A stretch of DNA of 64,000 nucleotides from Novosphingobium sp. (GTDB taxonomy: Bacteria > Pseudomonadota > Alphaproteobacteria > Sphingomonadales > Sphingomonadaceae): the NCBI GenBank assembly GCA_017745295.1, contig JAGHZR010000004.1, positions 235,959 through 299,958 on the forward strand, read 5' to 3'. The number at the start of each line of letters is the position of its first letter. Position 1 is the first letter of the stretch. Under the pieces are notes generated by a model. That model had not been told where the DNA came from. It saw only the letters and a program-made list of their open reading frames with translations, and ran no database searches. A program made the translations under genes and the position numbers. This document shows, in pieces, positions 34,213-42,848 of the stretch.

Positions 34213-35199
34213 ATGACCTTACGCATCGCCGTTCAGATGGACCCGCTGGAATCGATCAAGATCGCGGGCGATTCCTCGTTTGCGCTCATGCTCTCGGCGC
34301 AGGCGCGCGGGCACGAGTTGTTCCATTACGACGTGCGCACGCTCGCCTATGACGCCTCCTCGGGCGCAGCCGGGCGGCTGACCTGCTGGGGGGCGCCGGT
34401 GACGGTGCAGCGCGTCGAAGGCGCCCACTTCACGCGCGGCGAGTACCGCCTGATCGACCTTGTGGCCGATATCGACGTGGTGCTGATGCGGCAGGACCCG
34501 CCCTTCGACCTTGGCTATATCACTGCCACGCACCTGCTGGAGCGACTTGCCGGGCAGACGCTGGTGGTCAACGACCCTGTCTCGGTCCGCAATGCGCCCG
34601 AAAAGGTTTTCGTGCTCGACTATGCGCGCTTCATGCCGCCGACCTTCATCGCCCGGCGTATCGAGGACGTGCGCCTGTTCCAGCAGCGCAATGTCGAAGC
34701 CGGTTTCGGCGGCGATCTCGTCATCAAGCCACTCCACGGCAACGGCGGCAAGGCGGTGTTCCGCGTGCCTGCCGACGGCAGCAACCTCGGCGCCCTGATT
34801 GAGATGTTCGAGAACGCCTGGGTCGAGCCGTTCATGGTCCAGCCCTTCCTCCCCGACGTGGCCGAGGGGGACAAGCGCATCGTCCTCGTTGACGGCGAGT
34901 TCGCGGGCGCGATCAACCGCAAGCCGGGCGCCGGCGAATTCCGCTCCAACCTCGCCGTCGGCGGCTCGGCCGAGGCGACCGGACTCACGGTGGCGGAAGA
35001 GGAAATCTGCGCGGCACTGGCGCCGCAGCTCAAGGCGCGCGGCCTCGTCTTCGTGGGTATCGACGTGATCGGCGGCAAATGGCTGACCGAGATCAACGTG
35101 ACGTCACCGACCGGTATCGTCGCCATCGACCGGTTCAACGGCACCGATACCGGCGCGAAGATCTGGGACGCGATCGAGGTCCGCCACGCCGCGATGTAA
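34213..35199 (+). CDS. gshB: Glutathione synthetase
   Basis: ATP-grasp ligase joining gamma-glutamylcysteine and glycine in the last step of glutathione synthesis. A 328-residue protein with the N-terminal IAVQMDPLESI, the RQDPPFDLGYITATHLLE motif, the glycine-rich ATP-grasp loop KPLHGNGGKAVFR, and the C-terminal LTEINVTSPTGI. ATG 34213 is used; the longer frame from 34150 has no family similarity. A 140-bp gap after yraN suggests its own promoter. Confidence 0.97.
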   Translation: MTLRIAVQMDPLESIKIAGDSSFALMLSAQARGHELFHYDVRTLAYDASSGAAGRLTCWGAPVTVQRVEGAHFTRGEYRLIDLVADIDVVLMRQDPPFDLGYITATHLLERLAGQTLVVNDPVSVRNAPEKVFVLDYARFMPPTFIARRIEDVRLFQQRNVEAGFGGDLVIKPLHGNGGKAVFRVPADGSNLGALIEMFENAWVEPFMVQPFLPDVAEGDKRIVLVDGEFAGAINRKPGAGEFRSNLAVGGSAEATGLTVAEEEICAALAPQLKARGLVFVGIDVIGGKWLTEINVTSPTGIVAIDRFNGTDTGAKIWDAIEVRHAAM

Positions 35200-35223
35200 C
35201 GCGCGCCCGAGGAAAGAAGGTCC

Positions 35224-35832
35224 ATGAACGAGTGGGTCATCTGGCTGATCGAGGGAGGAGGATACTGGGGTATCCTCCTGCTGATGATGGTCGAAAACAT
35301 CGTGCCGCCGATCCCTTCGGAACTCATCATGGGCGCGGCCGGGATCGCCATGGCGCATGGACGCATGGATTTCGCGCCGGTGCTGGTCGCCGGAACGGTG
35401 GGATCGACGCTTGGCAACTACGTGCTGTTCCTGGCGGCGGATCGCCTCGGCTATGAGCGGCTCCGGCCGTTCATCGATCGCTGGGGACGCTGGCTGACCC
35501 TGGACTGGCGGCAGGTCGAGCAGGCGGGCAAGTTCTTTCGCAGGCACGGCCGCTGGGTGGTCTTCGTCATGCGCTTCATGCCTATGTTCCGGACCCTGGT
35601 GTCGGTCCCGGCGGGCCTTGCACATATGAAGCACTGGCCGTTCCTGATCTATACTGCGGCTGGGGCGGCGATCTGGAACACGCTGCTCATTCTGGCCGGA
35701 AGCTGGATGGGTCGCCGCTTTGCCGAAGCAGAGACCTGGGTGGGCTGGGCGACCGTCGTCCTCGCGGTGCTGACTGGCCTATGGTATTGCTGGCGCGTGA
35801 TCTTCTGGAAGTCTTCAGCAGACAATTCCTGA
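35224..35832 (+). CDS. DedA family membrane protein
   Basis: A 202-residue DedA/VTT-domain protein. It shows the family features ENIVPPIPSELIM in the first re-entrant helix, FRRHGRWVVFVMRFMPMFRTLVSVPAGLAHM (membrane-buried Arg pair), and a C-terminal helix. DedA proteins are proposed to flip phospholipids or undecaprenyl phosphate. It starts 24 bp after gshB behind GAAAGAAGG and may be co-transcribed. Confidence 0.93.
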   Translation: MNEWVIWLIEGGGYWGILLLMMVENIVPPIPSELIMGAAGIAMAHGRMDFAPVLVAGTVGSTLGNYVLFLAADRLGYERLRPFIDRWGRWLTLDWRQVEQAGKFFRRHGRWVVFVMRFMPMFRTLVSVPAGLAHMKHWPFLIYTAAGAAIWNTLLILAGSWMGRRFAEAETWVGWATVVLAVLTGLWYCWRVIFWKSSADNS

Positions 35833-35935
35833 AGTCCCCTGCATGTAGTATTTGTCAGTTTTTTACAAATCCCGGAGTATCGCGTCTCAATACGATGCCG
35901 TATTCTTTGCTCGCAACCATTTGGGAGCAGGGGTT

Positions 35936-36634
35936 ATGTCCAAGCGATTGGCAGCGGAATTCTTCGGCACATTCTGGCTGGTCTTGGGAGGCTGCGGTGC
36001 GGCGGTTCTCGCAGCGGCCTTTCCCGACCTCGGGATCGGCTTCGCAGGCGTGGCGCTGGCCTTCGGCCTGACGGTCGTGACCATGGCCTATGCAGTGGGC
36101 AGCATTTCCGGCGGACACTTCAATCCGGCGGTTTCGCTGGGCATGGCGGTCGGTGGACGGCTCGACTGGAAGGACCTCGTTCCCTATTGGATCGCGCAAG
36201 TGTTCGGTGCCATCGTCGCGGCGGCGGCGCTTTACGCCATCGCCTCGAGCAAGGCGGGATGGACGCCGGGCGGTTTCGCGACCAACGGCTACGGCGAACT
36301 CTCGCCCGGCGGCTATGCCCTGTCTTCGGCGCTGCTGATCGAGACGATCCTGACGGCGGGCTTCATCGTCGTCATCCTCGGCTCCACCTCCAGGATCGCC
36401 CCGTCCGGGTTCGGGCCGCTGGCGATCGGGCTGTGCCTGACGCTGATCCACCTCGTGGCGATCCCGGTGACGAATACCTCGGTCAATCCCGCGCGCTCGA
36501 CCGGCGTGGCGCTGTTCGCGGAGACGGCGGCGTTGGGTCAACTCTGGGCGTTCTGGGTCGCACCGCTGGTCGGGGCCGCTATCGGGGCACTGATCTGGCG
36601 GGGCCTGCTGGCTCCCGACGAAGGCGCACTTTAA
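35936..36634 (+). CDS. aqpZ: Aquaporin Z-like water channel
   Basis: A 232-residue MIP-family channel with six helices and both NPA boxes: [11 protein letters not shown] near residue 62 and [10 protein letters not shown] near residue 183. The selectivity-filter arginine follows the second NPA (NPAR). The first residues [19 protein letters not shown] match AqpZ rather than glycerol facilitators, as does the short length. ATG 35936 has a GGGAGCAGGGG ribosome site; the frame from 35852 adds an unrelated extension. Confidence 0.94.
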   Translation: MSKRLAAEFFGTFWLVLGGCGAAVLAAAFPDLGIGFAGVALAFGLTVVTMAYAVGSISGGHFNPAVSLGMAVGGRLDWKDLVPYWIAQVFGAIVAAAALYAIASSKAGWTPGGFATNGYGELSPGGYALSSALLIETILTAGFIVVILGSTSRIAPSGFGPLAIGLCLTLIHLVAIPVTNTSVNPARSTGVALFAETAALGQLWAFWVAPLVGAAIGALIWRGLLAPDEGAL

Positions 36635-36638
36635 GGCT

Positions 36639-37535
36639 TTAGCCCTGCTCGCGCGGATGGGCGTTGCGATAGACGTCGAGCAGGGTCGCCGCATCGACTT
36701 TGGTGTAGATCTGCGTCGAGCCGAGGCTGGCATGGCCGAGCAGTTCCTGAAGGCTGCGCAAGTCCGCCCCGGCGCCGAGCAAGTGCGTGGCGAAGCTGTG
36801 GCGCAAGGCATGGGGCGTCGCGCTCGCGGGCAGGCCCAGCACGATACGGGCGCGGGCGACGGCTTTCTGCACCATGCCCTGCGCCAGAGGACCGCCCTTG
36901 GCGCCCCGGAAGATCGGTGCCTCCGCCGTCATCGGCCAGGGGCATTTGTCCAGATAGTCGGCCACACCCTCGCGCACGATCGGCAGCAGCGGCACCATGC
37001 GCGGCTTGCCGCCCTTGCCGGTTACGATCAGTGTCTCCCCCAAGGGCAGTGCCGCGCCGGTGATCGACAGCGCCTCGGCAATACGCAGGCCTGCACCGTA
37101 GAGCAGCAGTAGGACCGCCCGGTCGCGCGCACCGATCCATGGCTCGCGGGCATCTTCCTCCACTGTCGCGGCGAGATTGACCGCTTCGTCCGGCGTCACC
37201 GGGCGGGGCAGGCCTTTCTTCACGCGAGGCCCGCGCAGGCGCGGTGCATTGGCATGGGCCACACCCGCCTGTTCGCGCGCAAAGGCCAGGAAGCTCTTGA
37301 GCGCCGAAAGCTCGCGCGCGGCGGACGTATTGCCGATGCCGTCCTCGCGCCGCCCGGCAAGGTGCAGCCGCAAGTCGCCGGCTTCGAGCTTGGCGAGCGC
37401 GTGCCAGTCGGCGGGCTGCAGGCCGTCGACCAGACGCGCGGCGGTGGCGATATAGGCGCGCACGGTATGGGGACTGCGCCGCCGCCCGTTCCTGAGATGA
37501 TTGCCCCAGGCTTCGAGCAGGTCGGCTTTCGTCAT
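36639..37535 (-). CDS. xerC: Tyrosine recombinase XerC
   Basis: A 298-residue Xer-type recombinase that resolves chromosome dimers at dif. The N-terminal SAM-like domain binds DNA (RRSPHTVRAY). The catalytic domain has Arg in GAGLRIAEAL, Lys in TGKGGKPR, HxxR in HALRHSFATHLL, His in LLGHASLG and the nucleophile Tyr in STQIYTK. The start ATG at 37535 lies 5 bp after the hemW stop. As last gene of rph-rdgB-hemW-xerC, it is a housekeeping XerC and not an integrase of a mobile element; no att site or cargo is present. Confidence 0.93.
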   Translation of the reverse strand: MTKADLLEAWGNHLRNGRRRSPHTVRAYIATAARLVDGLQPADWHALAKLEAGDLRLHLAGRREDGIGNTSAARELSALKSFLAFAREQAGVAHANAPRLRGPRVKKGLPRPVTPDEAVNLAATVEEDAREPWIGARDRAVLLLLYGAGLRIAEALSITGAALPLGETLIVTGKGGKPRMVPLLPIVREGVADYLDKCPWPMTAEAPIFRGAKGGPLAQGMVQKAVARARIVLGLPASATPHALRHSFATHLLGAGADLRSLQELLGHASLGSTQIYTKVDAATLLDVYRNAHPREQG

Positions 37536-37540
37536 GCCGC

Positions 37541-38692
37541 TCAAGGCTTGACCAGATCGACCGGCACGATTTCGCCGAGCAGCCCGTCGAGCAGCGGCAT
37601 GCCCTGTTCGGTCACATGCAGCCGCGCGCCCTCGCGCCGGACGAGGCCCTGCTTCTCGTAGAAGGCGGCCTTGGCGGGATCGCAAAGCTCCATGGCATCA
37701 AGGCCTAAGCGCGCGGACATCGCATCGAGATCCACGCCTTCGCGCAGGCGCAGGCCCATGAGCATGGCCTCGCTGGCCTGCTCGCGGCGGCCGAGGTCGC
37801 GGTGCTCGTTGATGCCCTGCGTGTGGAGATCGATGGCTTCGAGCCAGTTCTCCGGCTTGCGATGGCGCGTGGTGGCCAGGCCGCCGCGCCGCCCGTGGGC
37901 GCCGGGGCCGATGCCGCAATAGTCCTGATAGCGCCAGTACGTGAGGTTGTGGCGGCTTTCCTCGCCGGGGCGGGCGTGGTTGCTGATCTCGTAGGCAGGC
38001 AGGCCTGCAGCGGCGGTCATTTCGCGGGTGAGCGCGAACATGTCGGCGCAGGCGTCCTCGTCCAGCGGCTCGAACTGGTTCTGGCGCACCATCGTCGCGA
38101 ACTTGGTGCCCGGCTCGATGGTCAGCTGGTAGAGCGAGAGGTGGCCGGTGCCGTAGGACAGCGCCTGCGCCAGTTCCGCCTGCCACTTGTCGAGGGTCTG
38201 GCCGGGACGGGCGTAGATCAGGTCGAAGCTGACGAGGGAGAAGCGCTTCTGCGCCACTTCCAGCGCCTTCAGGCCCTCCTGCGCATCGTGCAACCGGCCG
38301 AGGAACCGCAAGGTCTCGTTATCGAGCGCTTGAAGACCGAGCGAGACGCGGTTGACGCCTGCTGCGGCCAGCGCCTCGTAATTGCCTGCTTCGACAGAGG
38401 ATGGATTGCCCTCCAGCGTGATCTCGACTCCCTCGGAAAAGCCCCAGAGCTTCTCCGCTTCGTCGAGCAATCGCGCGACGAGGGCAGGGGGCATCAACGA
38501 GGGTGTGCCGCCGCCGAAGAAGATCGAATCGAGCTTCTCCCCGCCCGCGACTTCGTGCTCATGACGCATGTCGGCCAGCAGACCCGCCTGCCAGCGCGCC
38601 ACTTCGACCCGTTCGCGGACATGGCTGTTGAAGTCGCAATAAGGGCACTTTGCGAGGCAGAACGGCCAGTGGATGTAGAGTGCGCGTGCCAT
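37541..38692 (-). CDS. hemW: Haem chaperone HemW (radical SAM)
   Basis: A 383-residue radical SAM protein with the CxxxCxxC cluster at Cys12, Cys16 and Cys19 (WPFCLAKCPYC). The HemW-type sequence IFFGGGTPSLMPP and VNRVSLGLQALDNETLRFLGR, and the C-terminal winged-helix HemN_C domain (GMPLLDGLLGEIV end), are all present. HemW inserts haem into proteins rather than oxidising coproporphyrinogen as HemN does. Start ATG 38692, 9 bp after rdgB. Confidence 0.93.
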   Translation of the reverse strand: MARALYIHWPFCLAKCPYCDFNSHVRERVEVARWQAGLLADMRHEHEVAGGEKLDSIFFGGGTPSLMPPALVARLLDEAEKLWGFSEGVEITLEGNPSSVEAGNYEALAAAGVNRVSLGLQALDNETLRFLGRLHDAQEGLKALEVAQKRFSLVSFDLIYARPGQTLDKWQAELAQALSYGTGHLSLYQLTIEPGTKFATMVRQNQFEPLDEDACADMFALTREMTAAAGLPAYEISNHARPGEESRHNLTYWRYQDYCGIGPGAHGRRGGLATTRHRKPENWLEAIDLHTQGINEHRDLGRREQASEAMLMGLRLREGVDLDAMSARLGLDAMELCDPAKAAFYEKQGLVRREGARLHVTEQGMPLLDGLLGEIVPVDLVKP

Positions 38693-38701
38693 GGTGGCAG
38701 A

Positions 38702-39331
38702 TTAACCCGCGAACTGCTCCGCGACCAGCTTGGCGAAAGCGTCGGCGCGGTGGCTGATCTCGTGCTTCTTTTCCGGCGTGATCTCGGCGAAAGTCTGGTC
38801 GAGGCCGTCCGGCACGAAGCAGGGGTCGTAGCCGAACCCCATCTTGCCGCGCGGAGGCCAGGTGAAGCTGCCGTTCGAGCGGCCTTCGTAGACCGCTTCC
38901 TCGCCGTCCGGCCAGGCGATCGCCAGGACGCAGGAGAACCAGCAGGAGCGATCCACGTCCGGCCCCTGTTCGCAGAGTAGGCCTTCGACTTTGCCCATGG
39001 CCATGAACCAATCGCGGCCGGGTTCGCCCTCGAACCACTGCCGCTCGGCCCAATCGGCGGTGTAGACACCGGGGCGTCCGCCCAGCGCCGTCACCGACAT
39101 GCCGCTGTCGTCGGCCAGCGCGGGAAGCTGCGCGGCCTTGGCGGCGGCATGGGCCTTGAGGAGCGCGTTCTCGACGAACGTCGTGCCGGTCTCTTCCGGT
39201 TCGGGCAGGCCGAGTTCGCCTGCGGAGACGCAGTCGATGCCGAACGGTGCGAGCAGGGCGCCAATTTCCCGCAGCTTGCCCGCATTGTGCGTGGCGATGA
39301 CGAGGCGGGTGTTTCCGAGCTTGCGGGTCAT
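38702..39331 (-). CDS. rdgB: XTP/dITP pyrophosphatase (RdgB/HAM1)
   Basis: Removes deaminated purine nucleotides (ITP, XTP) from the pool. A 209-residue protein with the N-terminal IATHNAGKLREI, the catalytic ALADDSGMSVTALGGRPGV, and the C-terminal SHRADAFAKL motif. ATG 39331 gives the normal start; the frame from 39487 is an artefact. Middle of the rph-rdgB-hemW-xerC operon, with a hairpin between it and rph. Confidence 0.96.
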   Translation of the reverse strand: MTRKLGNTRLVIATHNAGKLREIGALLAPFGIDCVSAGELGLPEPEETGTTFVENALLKAHAAAKAAQLPALADDSGMSVTALGGRPGVYTADWAERQWFEGEPGRDWFMAMGKVEGLLCEQGPDVDRSCWFSCVLAIAWPDGEEAVYEGRSNGSFTWPPRGKMGFGYDPCFVPDGLDQTFAEITPEKKHEISHRADAFAKLVAEQFAG

Positions 39332-39347
39332 TCTTGTGGTTCCATTC

Positions 39348-39377
39348 TCGTCGCCCCCAGCTGCGCGGGGGCGACGA
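39348..39377. repeat. Perfect hairpin between rph and rdgB
   Basis: TCGTCGCCCCC at 39348-39358 pairs exactly with GGGGGCGACGA at 39367-39377 across an 8-nt loop. No T run follows, so it is more likely a REP-like or mRNA-stability element than a terminator inside the operon. Confidence 0.65.
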
Positions 39378-39395
39378 TGAGGGGTAGGACTTGGC

Positions 39396-40112
39396 TTAGC
39401 GGCCGACGGCCTTGGCCTGTTCGGCGAAGATCCGGTCGCAGCCGATGCGGGCGAGGCGCAGGAGGCGCAGCAGGCCTTCCTCGTCATAAGTCGCGCCTTC
39501 GGCAGTGGCCTGGGCTTCGGCGATCTTGCCGCCCTCGATCAGCACGAAGTTGGCATCGGCGTCGGCCGAGCTGTCTTCGATATAGTCGAGGTCGAGCACC
39601 GGGGTGCCCTCGCAGATGCCGCAGGAGATCGCGGCGACGCGGCCGGTGATCGGATCTTCCTTGATCTTGCCGTCCGCCATCAGCTTGTCGACGGCAAGAC
39701 GCAGGGCGACCCAGGCGCCCGAGATCGAGGCGGTGCGGGTGCCGCCATCGGCCTGGAGCACGTCGCAGTCGAGCACGATCTGGCGCTCGCCGAGCTTCTT
39801 CATGTCGACCACGGCGCGAAGCGAACGGCCGATCAGGCGCTGGATTTCCTGCGTGCGGCCGGACTGCTTGCCCTTCGCGGCTTCACGGCTGCCGCGCGTG
39901 TGGGTGGCGCGGGGAAGCATCGAATATTCGGCCGTGACCCAGCCTTCGCCCTTGCCGCGCAGGAACGGCGGAACCTTTTCCTCGACCGAGGCGGTGACGA
40001 GGACGCGGGTGTCACCGAAGGAGATCAGCACCGAACCTTCGGCGTGCTTGGTGAAGCCGGTCTGGATGTCGATAGCGCGCATCTCGTCGGGGGTACGGCC
40101 TGAAGGTCGCAT
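39396..40112 (-). CDS. rph: Ribonuclease PH
   Basis: Phosphorolytic exoribonuclease that trims tRNA 3' ends. A 238-residue protein starting [13 protein letters not shown] with [19 protein letters not shown] (phosphate-site region), the conserved [27 protein letters not shown] loop and the [15 protein letters not shown] active-site block. ATG 40112 follows an AAAGGACATCCC site; the longer frame to 40208 is not needed. First gene of rph-rdgB-hemW-xerC; divergent from hrcA. Confidence 0.97.
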   Translation of the reverse strand: MRPSGRTPDEMRAIDIQTGFTKHAEGSVLISFGDTRVLVTASVEEKVPPFLRGKGEGWVTAEYSMLPRATHTRGSREAAKGKQSGRTQEIQRLIGRSLRAVVDMKKLGERQIVLDCDVLQADGGTRTASISGAWVALRLAVDKLMADGKIKEDPITGRVAAISCGICEGTPVLDLDYIEDSSADADANFVLIEGGKIAEAQATAEGATYDEEGLLRLLRLARIGCDRIFAEQAKAVGR

Positions 40113-40160
40113 GGGATGTCCTTTGCTCAAGTTCTGATCGTCGATTACCCGCGCGCCCCT

Positions 40161-40206
40161 AGAGCATTTTCGAGTGAGGTGGAAACACCTGATGACCGGA
40201 AAATGC
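40161..40206. repeat. Inverted repeat element, copy 1
   Basis: 46 bp from AGAGCATTTT to GGAAAATGC, roughly palindromic (AGCATTTTC against GGAAAATGC at the ends, GGTG and CACC inside). It lies between the divergent rph and hrcA genes. A near-identical copy in opposite orientation is at 50721-50766. It looks like a dispersed intergenic REP-type element rather than a regulatory site for hrcA. Confidence 0.7.
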
Positions 40207-40235
40207 ATGCAATCGAACGGTCCCCTCGCATTTGG

Positions 40236-40263
40236 CTTGAGACGCCCGCGCCAGTCCTTAAAT
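40236..40263 (+). promoter_or_regulatory. Possible RpoH (sigma-32) promoter of hrcA
   Basis: CTTGAG at 40236-40241 and CTTAAAT at 40257-40263, 15 nt apart, resemble the alphaproteobacterial heat-shock consensus (CTTG, then CYTAT-like). The -10 box ends 9 bp before the hrcA ATG, giving a nearly leaderless transcript, so confidence is limited. No CIRCE inverted repeat is visible here. Confidence 0.35.
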
Positions 40264-40272
40264 TAAGCGCAA

Positions 40273-41316
40273 ATGCCAACACCGCCGATCACCGAACTTT
40301 CCGACCGCGCCCGCGAGATATTCCGCCTCGTGGTGGAAGGCTATCTGGCGACTGGAACCCCCGTAGGCTCCAAGGCGCTCGCCGGGCCGGGCGGCGTCAG
40401 GCTGTCCTCGGCCTCGATCCGGTCGGTGCTGGCGGACCTCGAATCGTTCGGCCTGCTGGCCGCGCCGCACACGAGCGCGGGGCGGCTGCCGACCGAGGCG
40501 GGTCTGCGCCTCTTCGTCGACGGCATCATGCAGGTGGCCGAGCCGACCGTGGAGGAGCGCCTCGCGATCGAGAGCCGGATTTCCTCGCCCGGCCCGATCG
40601 AGGCAGCGCTGGAGGCGACCAGTGCGCTGCTCTCCAACCTCACGTCCGGGGCGGGCGTCGTCATGGTGCCGCGCCGCGAGCCGCGCCTCATGCATCTCCA
40701 GCTCGTGCCGCTGGGACCGGGCCGGGCGCTCGCGGTGCTGGTGGGCGAGGACGGCGCGGTGGAGAACCGCATTGTCGAATTTCCCGCCTCCCTGCCGCCG
40801 GGCGCGCTGGAGGAGGCCTCCAACTACATCACCGCCCACCTTGCGGGCCGCACGCTTGGCGAGGCGGCGCGGGTGATGCGCGGTGATATCGCCACCGGCA
40901 AGTCGGCGCTCGACGCCGCGAGCCGCGATCTGGTGGAACGCGGGCTGGCGGTCTGGAGCGAGGATGCGATGGCCCGCCCGGTGCTGATCGTGCGCGGACA
41001 GGCCAACCTGCTCGACGAAACCGCGCTTTCGGACCTCGAACGGGTGCGCTCGCTGCTGGACGACCTGGAGAACAAGCAGTCGGTCGCCGAACTGCTCGAC
41101 CTTGCGCGCGAGGCGCAGTCGACGCGCATCTTCATCGGCTCGGAGAATCGGCTTTTCGCGCTTTCCGGCTCCTCGGTGATCGCCTCGCCCTATCGCGATC
41201 GCGACGGCCGGGTGGTTGGCGTGGTGGGGGTAATCGGGCCGACCCGGTTGAATTATGCGCGCGTCGTCCCCATGGTGGACTTCACTGCCCAGAGCCTGGG
41301 CAAGCTCATCGGATAG
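40273..41316 (+). CDS. hrcA: Heat-inducible transcription repressor HrcA
   Basis: A 347-residue HrcA repressor, which in most bacteria binds CIRCE and is kept folded by GroEL. It has the winged-helix N-terminus (ELSDRAREIFRLVVEGYLATGTPVGS and SSASIRSVLADLESFGLL), the GAF-like middle, and the C-terminal IFIGSENRLFALSGSSVIASPY stretch with GVVGVIGPTRLNYARVVPMVD. It is followed 17 bp later by grpE. Start ATG 40273. Confidence 0.96.
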   Translation: MPTPPITELSDRAREIFRLVVEGYLATGTPVGSKALAGPGGVRLSSASIRSVLADLESFGLLAAPHTSAGRLPTEAGLRLFVDGIMQVAEPTVEERLAIESRISSPGPIEAALEATSALLSNLTSGAGVVMVPRREPRLMHLQLVPLGPGRALAVLVGEDGAVENRIVEFPASLPPGALEEASNYITAHLAGRTLGEAARVMRGDIATGKSALDAASRDLVERGLAVWSEDAMARPVLIVRGQANLLDETALSDLERVRSLLDDLENKQSVAELLDLAREAQSTRIFIGSENRLFALSGSSVIASPYRDRDGRVVGVVGVIGPTRLNYARVVPMVDFTAQSLGKLIG

Positions 41317-41332
41317 CTGGAAGCCTACAATA

Positions 41333-41884
41333 ATGACCGAACAGAAAACGCAGTCGACAGAAGACGCGGCCATTGCCGAAGAACTGAAGGGCGTGCCCGA
41401 GGATATGATCGACAATCCGGAACTCGCCAAGCTGCGCGAAGAACTCGAAACGGCCAAGCAAGACGTGCTCTACGCCCGCGCCGAAACGCAGAACGTGCGC
41501 CGCCGCCTCGAAAAGGACGTTGCCGACACCCGCGCCTATGCCGCGACCGGCTTCGCCCGCGACATTCTTTCCGTGGCCGACAACCTGACCCGCGCGCTTT
41601 CGGCGATCCCGGCGGATCTGCGCGAGGACGAGAAGCTCAAGGGCATCGTCGCGGGCATCGAGGCCACCGGCCGCGAGATCGACAAGGTCTTCACCAACCA
41701 CGGCATCACCCGCATAGCGGCCATGGGCCTGCCGCTCGACCCCAACCAGCATCAGGCGATGATCGAGGTTCCCTCGGCCGATGCCGAAGCCGGTACGGTC
41801 GTGCAGGAGCTTCAGGCCGGTTACATGATCAAGGACCGCCTGCTCCGTCCGGCCATGGTGGCCGTGGCAAAGAAGCCGGACTGA
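41333..41884 (+). CDS. grpE: Nucleotide exchange factor GrpE
   Basis: Co-chaperone that releases ADP from DnaK. A 183-residue protein with an acidic N-terminus, a long coiled-coil helix (LREELETAKQDVLYARAETQNVRRRLEKDV), the DILSVADNLTRAL segment, and a C-terminal beta domain (PNQHQAMIEVPS, VVQELQAGYMIKDRLLRPAMVAVAK). ATG 41333; the ORF start at 41255 lies inside hrcA. Second gene of hrcA-grpE. Confidence 0.97.
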   Translation: MTEQKTQSTEDAAIAEELKGVPEDMIDNPELAKLREELETAKQDVLYARAETQNVRRRLEKDVADTRAYAATGFARDILSVADNLTRALSAIPADLREDEKLKGIVAGIEATGREIDKVFTNHGITRIAAMGLPLDPNQHQAMIEVPSADAEAGTVVQELQAGYMIKDRLLRPAMVAVAKKPD

Positions 41885-42044
41885 TCTACCTTCCCGCCGC
41901 GCGTACGCTGCGAACTTCAAGGCCCGTCAAGGCCTTGCGGGACGAGTGGGCGCGCGGCGGCGATAGTCTGCGGGTCCTTCTGGAACCCTCCCGCATCGGG
42001 ACCGTTGATCAGGTGGAAACCTGATATTTCAGCGGAGAGAACCC

Positions 42045-42299
42045 ATGCGAATGCTCATTCTTCCCATCCTCGCCGCCGGAGCCCTTGGTGTGGCCGGCTG
42101 CGCGAGCAACTATGCCGGTGAGGGCGCTCTTGCCGGTGGTGCACTCGGCGCGGGCGTCGGCGCGCTTGCGGGCGATGTCGGTGCCGGTGCTGCCGTCGGT
42201 GCTGCCGCAGGTGCCGTGGCCGGATCGACCAAGGAAAAGCACAAGGGCTGCTATCGCTACGACCGTCGCGGCGATCGCTATTGGGATCGCGACTGCTGA
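42045..42299 (+). CDS. Glycine-zipper lipoprotein
   Basis: An 84-residue lipoprotein: signal with lipobox VAGC at about residue 19, then a Gly/Ala zipper (ALAGGALGAGVGALAGDVGAGAAVGAAAGAVAG; two membrane-spanning-type helices), and a short C-terminus with Arg/Asp/Tyr and a final Cys. It belongs to the large class of 17-kDa-antigen/YMGG-like zipper proteins that insert into or line the outer membrane. ATG 42045 after AGCGGAGAG. Ends at a strong bidirectional terminator. Confidence 0.8.
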   Translation: MRMLILPILAAGALGVAGCASNYAGEGALAGGALGAGVGALAGDVGAGAAVGAAAGAVAGSTKEKHKGCYRYDRRGDRYWDRDC

Positions 42300-42319
42300 T
42301 CGCGACCAGCCAATCCTGC

Positions 42320-42351
42320 AAAAAGGGCGCGGTCAATTCCGCGCCCTTTTT
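42320..42351. terminator. Bidirectional Rho-independent terminator
   Basis: A perfect 13-bp stem (AAAAAGGGCGCGG at 42320-42332 with its complement at 42339-42351) and a 6-nt loop, with A5 and T5 flanks. It separates the convergent glycine-zipper gene and the HExxH gene, whose stop is 7 bp away. Confidence 0.94.
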
Positions 42352-42357
42352 GTGTGT

Positions 42358-42810
42358 TCAGGCAAACGATAACGGCCCAAACGGCAGCACGCCGCGATAG
42401 CTGGTGAGCGGCGGCGCGCCGGGCACTTGCCAGCCCCGGTCGAGCATGAAGGCATGGCGGACGATTTCCGCCTGCTGTTCGATGCCGTAGCGACTGAGCG
42501 TCCAGCCCGGCCTCATCGTGTAATCATAGCGACAGAACGGATGACGCATCAGCGGCAGATACCAGCGCCCTTTGCACTGGCTCTGCCAGACATGCGTCAT
42601 TTCGTGGATGAACAACCCTTGCAGACCGATCTGGGCCGAAGAAAAGTCGTCGCAGTAAAGTTCGGAAGCCTTGTGGAAGTGCAGATGTCCGCAAGGCGCC
42701 ATCACGACATGGGCAGGCTGGAGCGGAAACCACTTGCGCCGCCGGATGCGCACCGGCGCGGGATCGACGGCATTGCCGAAGACCGCCCGAACCAGCGCGA
42801 TTTCACCCAA
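42358..42810 (-). CDS. Small HExxH putative metalloprotease-like protein
   Basis: A 150-residue protein with a zincin motif HEMTH at residues 69-73 followed by VWQ, the pattern seen in small DUF4157-like and related HExxH proteins. A third ligand could be E or H in the EQQAEIVRHAFML stretch about 40 residues later. No signal peptide. Only a TTG start at 42810 (GGAAAGAG about 11 nt upstream) fits this frame. Its upstream neighbour is the PCu(A)C gene, 38 bp away on the same strand. Proteolytic activity is not demonstrated; Cys40 and Cys53 may matter. Confidence 0.65.
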   Translation of the reverse strand: MGEIALVRAVFGNAVDPAPVRIRRRKWFPLQPAHVVMAPCGHLHFHKASELYCDDFSSAQIGLQGLFIHEMTHVWQSQCKGRWYLPLMRHPFCRYDYTMRPGWTLSRYGIEQQAEIVRHAFMLDRGWQVPGAPPLTSYRGVLPFGPLSFA

Positions 42811-42848
42811 TGTCAGCGCTCTTTCCGCGCCTGGAGGGCAGGCGGTCG

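Noticed and set aside
36639..37535. Phage or integrative-element integrase
   Set aside because: The tyrosine recombinase lies in a housekeeping operon with hemW, rdgB and rph and has XerC size and motifs; no att site or cargo genes.
40113..40272. CIRCE operator upstream of hrcA
   Set aside because: The only inverted repeat here is the 46-bp element also present at 50721-50766; it does not match CIRCE.
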